6,287 nt of DNA, from contig JALVXW010000324.1 in NCBI GenBank assembly GCA_027038155.1, positions 1 through 6,287 on the forward strand, written 5' to 3'. Every line of letters starts with the position of its first letter. The first letter of the stretch is position 1. The position numbers and the translations under genes are program-made. The notes under the pieces are model-generated. The model saw only the letters and a list, made by a program, of their open reading frames with translations, made no database searches and was not told where the DNA came from. Of the stretch, positions 1-6,054 are shown piece after piece. This DNA comes from Sulfurovum sp. (GTDB lineage: Bacteria > Campylobacterota > Campylobacteria > Campylobacterales > Sulfurovaceae).

Positions 1-813
1 GTTTCAGATATTGGAGTAAGTACGATACGTAAAAGACTCGCCTTTTTGGATGTGCCGCACATTCCAAGAGATATGTCTATTGCATTGGGTAATTTGGGGC
101 TTAGTCCTCTTAAAATGGCACAGATATTTTCGGTATTTGCCAACAAAGGACATATGATAGAACCTAGACTTGTGAGCAAAATTATCTCCAAAGAGGGTGC
201 TGTGATTTATGAAACCCCCCAAAAAGAGATAGAGGAGTTTACCACACCAGAGCAAGCCTACCTCATGACAGATATTTTAAAAGATGTGGTCAAGCGTGGT
301 ACAGGAAGAAATGCACGCGTCAAAGGCATAGAGCTTGCAGGAAAGACAGGTACAACCAATAACAATATCGATGCATGGTTTTGTGGCTATTCGCCTACAA
401 TTGAAACAATTGTATGGTTTGGACGTGATAACAATAAACCTATAGGCAGAGGTGCCACAGGAGGTGCTATTGCAGCACCTGCTTTTGCCTATTTTTACAA
501 AAAACTCCTTGCGTTGTACCCTGATACCAAACGTACATTTGATATACCACAAGGGGTCTTTAGAGGTGAATATCAAGGAAAAATGGAATTATATACAAAA
601 AATTCCCCTTTACCAAACAGACAGGTAAAAGAGGAAGAGCATGGTGTGCAAACAGAAAGAGAGAATAAAATCATGGAAGGAGATGGTGAAATAGAGATGG
701 CTCCAGCAATAAATATAGATGAGACCAAAAAATATGAGGAGGGCAGTGCGTTGCATCCTAGACACAAAGTACCACTGCGTCCTGTCTCAGAAGATAGTGG
801 AGAGTTGTTTTAA
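1..813 (+). CDS. pbpA: Penicillin-binding protein 1A, C-terminal part (5' end outside window)
   Basis: This frame is open from base 1, so the gene starts before the window; the TTG at 46 and ATG at 73 are internal codons. The visible 270 residues are the end of the transpeptidase domain of a class A PBP, a membrane-anchored periplasmic enzyme that polymerises and cross-links peptidoglycan. The diagnostic block is at visible residues 115-130: KTGTTN, the conserved KTG box of the active site, followed by IDAWFCGY, the PBP1A-type continuation. Before it lie LGNLGLSPLKMAQIFSVFANKG (residues 29-50, a typical PBP1A helix region) and GTGRNARVKG. The catalytic SxxK serine, the SxN motif and the glycosyltransferase domain must lie upstream. 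The last ~75 residues are a hydrophilic, Glu/Lys-rich tail of low complexity ending in ELF. The stop overlaps the antiporter start (TAATG), suggesting co-transcription. The symbol could equally be mrcA or ponA. Confidence 0.93.
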   Translation, partial: VSDIGVSTIRKRLAFLDVPHIPRDMSIALGNLGLSPLKMAQIFSVFANKGHMIEPRLVSKIISKEGAVIYETPQKEIEEFTTPEQAYLMTDILKDVVKRGTGRNARVKGIELAGKTGTTNNNIDAWFCGYSPTIETIVWFGRDNNKPIGRGATGGAIAAPAFAYFYKKLLALYPDTKRTFDIPQGVFRGEYQGKMELYTKNSPLPNRQVKEEEHGVQTERENKIMEGDGEIEMAPAINIDETKKYEEGSALHPRHKVPLRPVSEDSGELF

Positions 814-2114
814 TGCATAGTTTTGCACCAGAGATTACACTTGTAACGATTTTAAGTTTAGTTATCCTCTCGGATGCCTTGGCAAATAGATTGAAGATTC
901 CATCGGTATTTATATTGTTGATGGGCTCTTATCTTATCTATACCTATTTTAAGGTAGCCGTACCGATTGATTTGGCACAAAACTTTACGACAGTGATACT
1001 CTTTTGTATTCCGCTTATCTTTATGGGAGATGCCCTGCATCTACATTTCTCAGATATCAAAAAGCATGCGTGGAGTATCTTCTATTTAGCGGTTGTGGCA
1101 GTAGCTCTCTCTATTAGTGTTGGGGCTAGTCTTTCGTACTTTCATGTCTATGAGGGTTTGAGTCTTGGGGCGTATGTGGCACTCTTTGCTATCAATATGG
1201 CAACAGATGCTGTAAGTGTACAGTCGGTACTTTCAAGGTTTAAAGGTATAAGCCATGAGATTAAAGTGCTCATAGAGGGTGAGTCATTGGGTAATGATGC
1301 GACAGCGGTCATTGCCTTTTTCTTTATAGGTTTACCATGGATGCTTAGTGGACAGATAGATGCAGGAGATGCTGCACTGGATGCCCTGCGTGTCTTTGCA
1401 GTGAGTACGGCTATAGGCTTAGCATTAGGATTTGGATTTTATATGCTCATGAAACTCTTTTCTAACAAAAGAGGAGAGCTCTTTGCCTTTGTTGTGGAGG
1501 CATACGTTGCGTATGTGTTGGCTGAAGAGATGCATGTGAGTGGTATCTTGACTCTTATTGTAGCCATTGTAGCAACCAAAGCCTGGATAGATGCAGACTT
1601 GGATGAAAGCACGGCAAAAAAGACAAAAAGTTTTATGCGTACTTTGCGTATGGGGAGTATTCACTCTACTACCCATGAGCGTTTGGAGTATATCTATGAG
1701 ATGGCAAAAGAGTTTGGATACATTGCAGCGGTGATGATTTTCTTTGTGCTTGCAGAGATGGTGGATTTTCATCTGTTATGGGAGTACAAAACAGAGATTA
1801 TTACAATGTTTGTAGCCACGACACTTATCCGTGCCATCTCTATGGCAAAGTTTATGTACTTTGGCAATGTGAAGGCATTGACTTCTATTAGACCTGTTGG
1901 TGTAGAGGGGTGGTTTATCTTGACCTTCTCTGGTATGAAAGGAGCACTCTCTATCATTTTGGTACATATGATACCAGATAGCTTTGCATACAAAGAGATG
2001 TTTGAAGCAGTAACCATAGGGGTAGTGGTGCTCTCTATTTTTGTTTATGGTACAATATTATGGACTTACTTTACATTTTTCAAGAAAGAGGAGGAGAAGA
2101 GGATTTTTAAGTAG
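813..2114 (+). CDS. NhaP-type Na+(K+)/H+ antiporter, CPA1 family
   Basis: This 433-residue, very hydrophobic inner-membrane protein has roughly 11-13 predicted membrane segments. Family signatures are clear: TDAVSV at 131-136 (usually TDPVAV), EGESLGNDATAV at 155-166 with the N161-D162 pair expected to bind the cation, AEEMHVSGIL at 237-246, an Arg in a late helix (LIRA, 338-341), and SGMKGALSI at 373-381, equivalent to the G-L-R-G-A motif. It should exchange cytoplasmic Na+ or K+ for protons; the ion cannot be told from sequence. The protein ends in a short charged KKEEEKR tail with no large cytoplasmic regulatory domain. The ATG shares its A with the stop of the PBP1A gene. GGAG at 799-802, inside that gene, lies 10 bases upstream, so translation is probably coupled. 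No separate promoter is evident. Two small departures from consensus are TDA for TDP and LGND for LLND. Confidence 0.9.
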   Translation: MHSFAPEITLVTILSLVILSDALANRLKIPSVFILLMGSYLIYTYFKVAVPIDLAQNFTTVILFCIPLIFMGDALHLHFSDIKKHAWSIFYLAVVAVALSISVGASLSYFHVYEGLSLGAYVALFAINMATDAVSVQSVLSRFKGISHEIKVLIEGESLGNDATAVIAFFFIGLPWMLSGQIDAGDAALDALRVFAVSTAIGLALGFGFYMLMKLFSNKRGELFAFVVEAYVAYVLAEEMHVSGILTLIVAIVATKAWIDADLDESTAKKTKSFMRTLRMGSIHSTTHERLEYIYEMAKEFGYIAAVMIFFVLAEMVDFHLLWEYKTEIITMFVATTLIRAISMAKFMYFGNVKALTSIRPVGVEGWFILTFSGMKGALSIILVHMIPDSFAYKEMFEAVTIGVVVLSIFVYGTILWTYFTFFKKEEEKRIFK

Positions 2115-2156
2115 GGTGGGCATTTATTAAAATGTATGCCTATGGCACTGCCCACC
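2115..2156. terminator. Inverted repeat in the convergent antiporter/glnA gap, possible bidirectional terminator
   Basis: GGTGGGCA (2115-2122) is a perfect inverted match to TGCCCACC (2149-2156), an 8-bp GC-rich stem around a 26-nt AT-rich loop. A competing inner pairing is possible: GGCAT (2119-2123) with ATGCC (2136-2140). The repeat starts at the first base after the antiporter stop and fills most of the 48-bp gap before the glnA stop, the usual place for a shared terminator. Neither side has a good T-tract, and the loop is long for a canonical intrinsic terminator, so the role is inferred from position. Confidence 0.5.
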
Positions 2157-2162
2157 ACAAAA

Positions 2163-3596
2163 TTAGCAAGAGTAAGTAGAGATATACTCAAATGCTGTTG
2201 GACGACCTTCTACTGGGTAAACGTGTCTGTCAAACATATATTGTACATATTCCATAACATACTCTGAACTCATAATAGGTGCTAAGAAATCATGGTCTTT
2301 TTCAAGTCCTTCTAATGAGTCTCTAAAGGTGCTTGCCAATTCAGGGATGCCACGTGCAGCAAGTTCTCTTCTTGAGATTTCAAAGAGGTCTTCGTTTACT
2401 GGACCAACCATAGGATAACCACCATTTTGAATTCCATCAAGACCTGCTATCATCAGTACTGCAAAAGCAAGATAAGGACATGCTGTAGAGTCAGGGAAAC
2501 GTGTTTCAATTCTTGTTGCTTTTTCACCTGCACCATAAGGGATACGACATGCAGCCGATCTGTTCTGACTAGAGTAAGTTAAGATACGTGGTGCTTCAAA
2601 ACCTGGGAGTAATCTTTTGTAAGAGTTTGTACTTGGGTTTGTAAATGCAGCAACTGCATCTTTGTGTTTAAAGATACCAGAAAGGTAATCTAGTGCTGTT
2701 TTACTTAGGTTGGCATATTCACCTTCTTTGTAGAATAGGTTTTTTCCATCTTTCCAAAGTGATTGGTGTACGTGCATACCATTTCCATTATCATTATAGA
2801 TAGGTTTAGGCATAAATGTTGCTGTTTTGCCGTTAAGGTGAGCTACCATTTTTACAACATATTTATATTTTTGTACGTTATCAGCAGCAGTGATGATGTC
2901 AGAGAAAACAATACCGATTTCGTGTTGACCTTGTGCCACTTCGTGATGACCAAGCACAACCTCTAAACCTACTTCTTCAAGAAGCATCATTATTTCAGCC
3001 CTTAAATCTACCGCAGAATCTGTAGGCATAACTGGAAAGTAGCCCCCTTTAATTCTCGGTCTGTGACCCATGTTTCCGTACTCACCATAATCTTCAGCAT
3101 CTGCCCAGTGACCTTCGTCTGTCTCTACTTTAAATGACTGGTGGTTGTCGTTATCCACAATTTTAACATCATCAAAGATAAAGAATTCATTCTCTGGCCC
3201 AAAGTATGCAGCATCAGCTACACCTGCATCGTCAAGTGCTTTGAGTGCTTTTTTGGCGATACTTCTTGGACATTTTGCATAAAACTCATTTTTGTAGATG
3301 TCATAAACATCACAGATGACAATCACTGTACTGTCTGCTGTGAATGGGTCAAGGAATGCAGTCTCAATATCTGGTCTAAGGAGCATATCGGATTCATTGA
3401 TTGGCTGCCAGTTTTCAATAGATGAGCCATCAAATGGTATACCATCTTTAAGCATATTATCATCTACTGCACTTCTTCTGTATGAAATGTGATGCCATGC
3501 CCCTTTAATATCTGTAAATCTAAAATCAATAAACTCTACTTCATTTTCTTCACAGTATTTGTTAAATTCTGCTAAGTTATTTACGAATTTGCCCAT
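2163..3596 (-). CDS. glnA: Type I glutamine synthetase
   Basis: GlnA makes glutamine from glutamate, ammonia and ATP; it is a cytoplasmic dodecamer and the main ammonium-assimilation enzyme. The 477-residue length fits GSI (E. coli about 469). Visible motifs, in order: FDGSSI (55-60), metal-binding GPENEFFIFD (133-142), the ATP-binding signature KPIYNDNGNGMHVHQS (264-279), NPSTNSYKRLLPGFEAP (320-336) and NRSAACRIP (345-353). Where adenylylated enzymes have NLYDLP, this one has DLFEIS (403-408), with Phe405 in place of the modified tyrosine. Control by GlnE-type adenylylation is therefore not expected. I recall the same loss in Helicobacter pylori GlnA. The ATG at 3594-3596 is set by AGGAG 8 bases upstream and by a -10 box beyond it. 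It is transcribed towards the antiporter gene. The phosphatase gene upstream is on the same strand, 72 bp away, but glnA appears to have its own promoter. Confidence 0.97.
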   Translation of the reverse strand: MGKFVNNLAEFNKYCEENEVEFIDFRFTDIKGAWHHISYRRSAVDDNMLKDGIPFDGSSIENWQPINESDMLLRPDIETAFLDPFTADSTVIVICDVYDIYKNEFYAKCPRSIAKKALKALDDAGVADAAYFGPENEFFIFDDVKIVDNDNHQSFKVETDEGHWADAEDYGEYGNMGHRPRIKGGYFPVMPTDSAVDLRAEIMMLLEEVGLEVVLGHHEVAQGQHEIGIVFSDIITAADNVQKYKYVVKMVAHLNGKTATFMPKPIYNDNGNGMHVHQSLWKDGKNLFYKEGEYANLSKTALDYLSGIFKHKDAVAAFTNPSTNSYKRLLPGFEAPRILTYSSQNRSAACRIPYGAGEKATRIETRFPDSTACPYLAFAVLMIAGLDGIQNGGYPMVGPVNEDLFEISRRELAARGIPELASTFRDSLEGLEKDHDFLAPIMSSEYVMEYVQYMFDRHVYPVEGRPTAFEYISTYSC

Positions 3597-3604
3597 GTGT
3601 AACT

Positions 3605-3634
3605 CTCCTAATTAAATTTTATCCCTAAATTATA
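3605..3634 (-). promoter_or_regulatory. glnA promoter -10 box and ribosome binding site
   Basis: Read on the minus strand, a perfect TATAAT lies at 3634-3629 and the Shine-Dalgarno AGGAG at 3609-3605, 8 bases before the ATG. No TTGACA-like -35 is present at 17 bp, but the upstream bases 3641-3655 are A/T-rich, as is usual for epsilonproteobacterial sigma-70 promoters. Expected transcription start is near 3622, giving a leader of about 25 nt. I found no sigma-54 (TGGCAC-N5-TTGCA) element. Confidence 0.7.
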
Positions 3635-3668
3635 GCCATTCTAAAATAAATAAGTGCAGGAGTTTTGC

Positions 3669-4457
3669 CTAAAAAGTAACCAATTGTTTATCTCGTCCAT
3701 TAAAAGTAACAGCTTTGGTATATCCTATGTTTTGTGCAAGTGTCGTAGCCAAATCATATCCTGCACCTATGTGATCTACTGCATGTGCATCAGAAGAGAA
3801 GGTAATGGGAATATTGAGGATATATGCCTCTTCCAATAGTGCTTCAGAAGGGTACATTTCACCTATGGGTTTTCGTAAGCCTGCGGTGTTTATCTCTATG
3901 ACCATGTTGGATTTTTTGATAGCATGCAGTGCATCTTTTGCAAGCAGGCGTATCTCTTTTTTTGGCATATATTTAAAGACTTTAATGAGGTCTAAATGTC
4001 CTACTATATCAAACTTTCCAGATTTTGCCATTGCTTCAGTAGCCTCAAAATAGGCTTTCCATATCTCATCTATATCTTTCTCTTTCCAGCCACCGATAAA
4101 CTCAGGATTGTCAAAACCCCATTTATCTATGAAATGTACAGAACCAATAAGGTAATCTACTTTTGCCTCTAATACACGCTTATCCATGTGACCTTGAAGC
4201 CAATCTACCTCGTAGCCCAGTAAAATCTCTATCTCATTTTTGTATCTCTCTTTGGCAGTGAGGATATCATTTGTATATGCCTGCATATCACAAAAAGGAA
4301 GACGATATTTTTCATCAAAATCCATCGGAGCATGTTCGGAAAATCCGTAAATATCTATACCTAACTCTATAGCTTTTTGGATGTACTCATCTATTGTGCC
4401 TTCAGCATGGTTACAGCGTGTTGTGTGGTTATGTAAATCTACTCGTGTTGTTTTCAT
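3669..4457 (-). CDS. PHP-domain phosphatase, HisJ-type histidinol-phosphatase
   Basis: This 262-residue single-domain PHP protein has the full set of metal ligands: DLHNHT (7-12), H17 in RCNHAEG, SEHAP (40-44), GYEVDW (81-86), GSVHF (105-109), VGHLD (152-156), EINTAGLRK (188-196) and SSDAH (221-225). The order and wording, especially C-x-H-A-E-G, EHAP, EVD, SVHF, NTxGLRK and SDAH, match the HisJ/HisK family (B. subtilis HisJ is about 268 residues). That family dephosphorylates L-histidinol phosphate in the penultimate part of histidine biosynthesis, using a tri-metal centre in the cytoplasm. No other his gene is in view, so a different phosphoester substrate cannot be excluded. An in-frame TAA lies 9 bases upstream of the ATG at 4455-4457, so translation cannot start earlier by much. 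No Shine-Dalgarno precedes it, and a -10 box sits only 6 bases away, suggesting a leaderless mRNA. Confidence 0.85.
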   Translation of the reverse strand: MKTTRVDLHNHTTRCNHAEGTIDEYIQKAIELGIDIYGFSEHAPMDFDEKYRLPFCDMQAYTNDILTAKERYKNEIEILLGYEVDWLQGHMDKRVLEAKVDYLIGSVHFIDKWGFDNPEFIGGWKEKDIDEIWKAYFEATEAMAKSGKFDIVGHLDLIKVFKYMPKKEIRLLAKDALHAIKKSNMVIEINTAGLRKPIGEMYPSEALLEEAYILNIPITFSSDAHAVDHIGAGYDLATTLAQNIGYTKAVTFNGRDKQLVTF

Positions 4458-4463
4458 AGGTAG

Positions 4464-4472
4464 ATTTTAGCA
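4464..4472 (-). promoter_or_regulatory. Extended -10 promoter of the PHP phosphatase gene, probably leaderless
   Basis: On the minus strand the bases at 4472-4464 read TGCTAAAAT, a TGn-extended -10 box. Only 6 bases separate it from the ATG (A at 4457). Since transcription usually starts about 6-7 bases after the -10, the mRNA would begin at or within a base or two of the start codon. The absence of any AGGA-like sequence before the ATG agrees. No -35 box is recognisable. Confidence 0.5.
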
Positions 4473-4477
4473 TAAAA

Positions 4478-4497
4478 ACTACTTTTTACTACTATTT
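4478..4497. repeat. Two 10-bp direct repeats between divergent promoters
   Basis: Bases 4478-4487 (ACTACTTTTT) and 4488-4497 (ACTACTATTT) are tandem copies matching at 9 of 10 positions. They fill the space between the minus-strand -10 box (4464-4469) and the plus-strand -10 box (4501-4506). One helical turn of spacing with T-runs fits the periodic T-rich upstream region described for Campylobacter sigma-70 promoters; a binding site for a regulator is an alternative. Confidence 0.45.
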
Positions 4498-4500
4498 GGG

Positions 4501-4528
4501 TAGAATAACTTCAATAATTTAAATAGGA
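4501..4528 (+). promoter_or_regulatory. Promoter -10 box and ribosome binding site of the U32 gene
   Basis: TAGAAT at 4501-4506 is a good -10 match preceded by T-rich DNA with no consensus -35. The predicted start is near 4513, giving a leader of about 21 nt. AGGA at 4525-4528 lies 5 bases before the ATG at 4534 and supports that start codon. Confidence 0.55.
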
Positions 4529-4533
4529 TAACC

Positions 4534-5868
4534 ATGCAAGACAGAGTAGAACTTTTGGCACCAGCAGGTAATTTGGAGAAGATGAAGATTGCTCTAAACT
4601 ATGGTGCTGATGCGGTATATGGTGGGACAAGCACTTTCTCTCTTCGTATCCGTTCAGGCAAAGAGTTTGATATGGACTCCTATGCCGAGGGGATAGACTA
4701 TGCCCACAAAAGAGGTAAAAAAGTCTATGCTACGGTCAACTCTTTTCCTTTTAATTCGCAGATGAAACTCTATGAAAACCATATTGCCAAAATTGCAGAA
4801 CTTAAACCTGATGCATTGATTGTCTCTAGCCCTGGGGTGGTTAAAATTGCACATCGTATAGCACCAGATATACCCATTCACCTCTCTACGCAAGCCAATG
4901 TGATGAATGCGATGGATGCTGAGGTCTATTATGATTTAGGTGTTAAACGGATTATTGTAGCACGTGAAATTAGCCTCAAAGATTGTGAAGCGATTAAAAA
5001 TCATATACCAGATTTGGAGCTTGAGATTTTTGTGCATGGTTCAATGTGTTTTGCCTACTCTGGGCGTTGTCTTATCTCCTCTTTGCAAACAGGGCGTGTC
5101 CCCAACCGTGGAAGCTGTGCAAATGACTGTCGTTTCCCCTATGAGATTTATGCACATAATCCTGAGAGTGGTACAACGTTTAGGCTTGATGAAGAGGAGG
5201 GTATAGGGACTTACATTATGAATGCCAAAGATATGAACATGGCATCACATGTAGATGAGATACTGAACTCAGGTGTGATTGACTCGCTTAAAATAGAGGG
5301 GCGTACAAAGTCTCCATACTATGCAGGGGTGGTCACCAAAGCCTACCGTCATGCCATAGATGACTACTATGCCAATGAGTTTGATGAAAAGCGTTACCAA
5401 AAAGAGCTTGCTACCACCCAAAATCGTGGATTTACCGACGCCTACTTGCTCTCACGCCCTTTTGAGAGAAATGATGCACAGTCCAATGATTTCTCTATTC
5501 AGTATGGTACCCATCAGGTAGCAGGGTTGGTAAGCGAAGATGGGGTTACATGGAAGTGTAAAGACAAAACCTGTCTAAATGATGCCGTAGAGATTGTACT
5601 TCCTGTAGGAGCTATGGTTGAACTGGTCGATAATGAGATAGGCAAGATAGATGAAGTAGCTGGGCAGTATTGGCTGACGTTTAAGAAGCTTACGACCAAA
5701 GAGGGTAAAGAGCTAGAGTGTGTACATAGTGGCAATGTCAATGAGATTTTGTTGCCTACCAAGTTACCAGCTTATACGATACTGCGTCGTAAAATAGCGG
5801 AAGCTTTGGAGAAAAAAGGTCTTACCAAAGACTCTACACCCATGAAGCTAGAACAAGAGAAAAGCTAA
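4534..5868 (+). CDS. trhP: U32 family tRNA-hydroxylation protein (TrhP/YegQ, PrtC type)
   Basis: This 444-residue protein belongs to the MEROPS U32 family. The family signature is complete at 164-182 (E-x-F-x2-G-S-M-C-x4-G-x-C-x-I-S). Cys172 and Cys179 in it, with Cys195 and Cys199 in GSCANDCR (193-200), are the probable iron-sulfur ligands. Other matches to E. coli YegQ/TrhP (about 453 residues) are LLAPAGNLEKM near the N-terminus, the GADAVYGG strand, IHLSTQAN (115-122), GTYIMNAKD (225-233), SLKIEGRTKSPYY (251-263) and NRGFTDAYL (297-305). Members were long called collagenases (H. pylori PrtC). TrhP is now known to act with prephenate in 5-hydroxyuridine formation at tRNA position 34, and that is the preferred role here. 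There is no signal peptide, so a cytoplasmic location is expected, which argues against a secreted protease. The order U32 then purE is one I recall from Campylobacter jejuni. A long foldback begins at the base after the stop. Confidence 0.9.
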   Translation: MQDRVELLAPAGNLEKMKIALNYGADAVYGGTSTFSLRIRSGKEFDMDSYAEGIDYAHKRGKKVYATVNSFPFNSQMKLYENHIAKIAELKPDALIVSSPGVVKIAHRIAPDIPIHLSTQANVMNAMDAEVYYDLGVKRIIVAREISLKDCEAIKNHIPDLELEIFVHGSMCFAYSGRCLISSLQTGRVPNRGSCANDCRFPYEIYAHNPESGTTFRLDEEEGIGTYIMNAKDMNMASHVDEILNSGVIDSLKIEGRTKSPYYAGVVTKAYRHAIDDYYANEFDEKRYQKELATTQNRGFTDAYLLSRPFERNDAQSNDFSIQYGTHQVAGLVSEDGVTWKCKDKTCLNDAVEIVLPVGAMVELVDNEIGKIDEVAGQYWLTFKKLTTKEGKELECVHSGNVNEILLPTKLPAYTILRRKIAEALEKKGLTKDSTPMKLEQEKS

Positions 5869-5924
5869 GGAAGTGGAGCGTTTACTCCCACCAAAATAGA
5901 GGTGAGAGTAAACTCTTCACTTCC
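5869..5924 (+). repeat. Long imperfect foldback directly after the U32 stop codon
   Basis: Arms of 24 nt each (5869-5892 and 5901-5924) surround an 8-nt A-rich loop (5893-5900). Paired blocks from the base are GGAAGTG/CACTTCC, a G-T wobble, AG/CT, a C/T mismatch, GTTTACTC/GAGTAAAC, a C/A mismatch and CACC/GGTG. That gives 22 of 24 positions paired, counting the wobble. No T-tract follows (the next bases are AAGAATTC), so it is not a classic intrinsic terminator. It could protect the 3' end of the U32 mRNA, stop transcription weakly, or be an intergenic foldback repeat. Confidence 0.75.
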
Positions 5925-5936
5925 AAGAATTCAAAT

Positions 5937-5951
5937 AAAACAAAAGGAACA
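5937..5951 (+). repeat. Direct repeat copy 1 (duplicate of the purE Shine-Dalgarno segment)
   Basis: These 15 bases match 6037-6051 at 14 positions, with 11 identical in a row (CAAAAGGAACA, 5941-5951). The offset is exactly 100 bp. The two copies bracket the second foldback. This copy has the AAGGA Shine-Dalgarno core but no convincing start codon after it. Confidence 0.65.
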
Positions 5952-5954
5952 GTA

Positions 5955-6015
5955 GAGGGGTCTGGTGATTTGTAATTTGTTGCAAAGCAATGAATTATGA
6001 ATCACCTGACCTCTC
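5955..6015 (+). repeat. 29-bp-arm foldback with G-U-compatible arm differences, upstream of purE
   Basis: The arms at 5955-5983 and 5987-6015 face each other across a 3-nt AAA loop. Of 29 facing positions, 23 are Watson-Crick, 5 are G-T (G-U in RNA) and only one, T5963 against T6007, is unpaired. The inner part contains the short repeated words TTTGTAA and TTTGTTG, facing GAATTA and GAATCA words. It is followed by about 39 bases to the purE ATG. There is no T-tract, and I do not recognise a known riboswitch. It may be an RNA structure in the purE leader or a small non-autonomous foldback element. Confidence 0.75.
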
Positions 6016-6022
6016 GGCGAAG

Positions 6023-6051
6023 TATAAAAAAGTTTGAAAGCAAAAGGAACA
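6023..6051 (+). promoter_or_regulatory. Candidate purE -10 box, ribosome binding site and direct repeat copy 2
   Basis: TATAAA at 6023-6028 is a plausible -10 box that would start transcription near 6035. Direct repeat copy 2 covers 6037-6051 and includes AAGGA at 6044-6048, 6 bases before the ATG at 6055. If this promoter is the one used, the upstream foldback would not be part of the purE mRNA. If transcription comes from the U32 gene instead, the foldback lies in the leader. Confidence 0.45.
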
Positions 6052-6054
6052 AAA

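Noticed and set aside
46..48. TTG at 46 as the start of a 255-residue protein
   Set aside because: The frame is open to base 1 and encodes PBP1A-like sequence before it. The protein is a truncated C-terminus, not a gene starting here.
277..576. Minus-strand ORF of 99 codons within the PBP1A gene, and similar antisense ORFs inside the antiporter, glnA and U32 genes
   Set aside because: They are shadows of well-supported coding frames, are rich in Cys/His and lack domain patterns or ribosome binding sites.
3597..3668. Sigma-54/NtrC promoter for glnA
   Set aside because: No TGGCAC-N5-TTGCA spacing is present; the TGGC at the -10 region is followed by TATAAT, which fits a sigma-70 box.
4964..5206. 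Overlapping +1-frame ORF of 80 codons within the U32 gene
   Set aside because: The U32 frame is continuous with conserved motifs on both sides, so there is no frameshift, and the alternative product has no recognisable features.
4534..5868. Secreted collagenase as the function of the U32 protein
   Set aside because: There is no signal peptide. The Cys pattern and C-terminal motifs match the tRNA-modifying TrhP group, and the protease name is historical.
5965..6000. Small ORF after the first Shine-Dalgarno copy (GTG at 5965, 11 codons, stop TGA)
   Set aside because: It is very short, lies wholly inside the foldback, starts with GTG at a 16-base spacing from AAGGA, and its sequence is explained by the inverted repeat.
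5941..6054. Purine riboswitch or other known riboswitch upstream of purE
   Set aside because: The region is one long two-arm foldback with a 3-nt loop. It shows no three-way junction and none of the conserved purine-aptamer core, and there is no terminator after it.
5869..6054. CRISPR array or transposase-bearing insertion sequence
   Set aside because: There are only two copies of one short repeat and two different hairpins, with no regular spacer series and no transposase frame.
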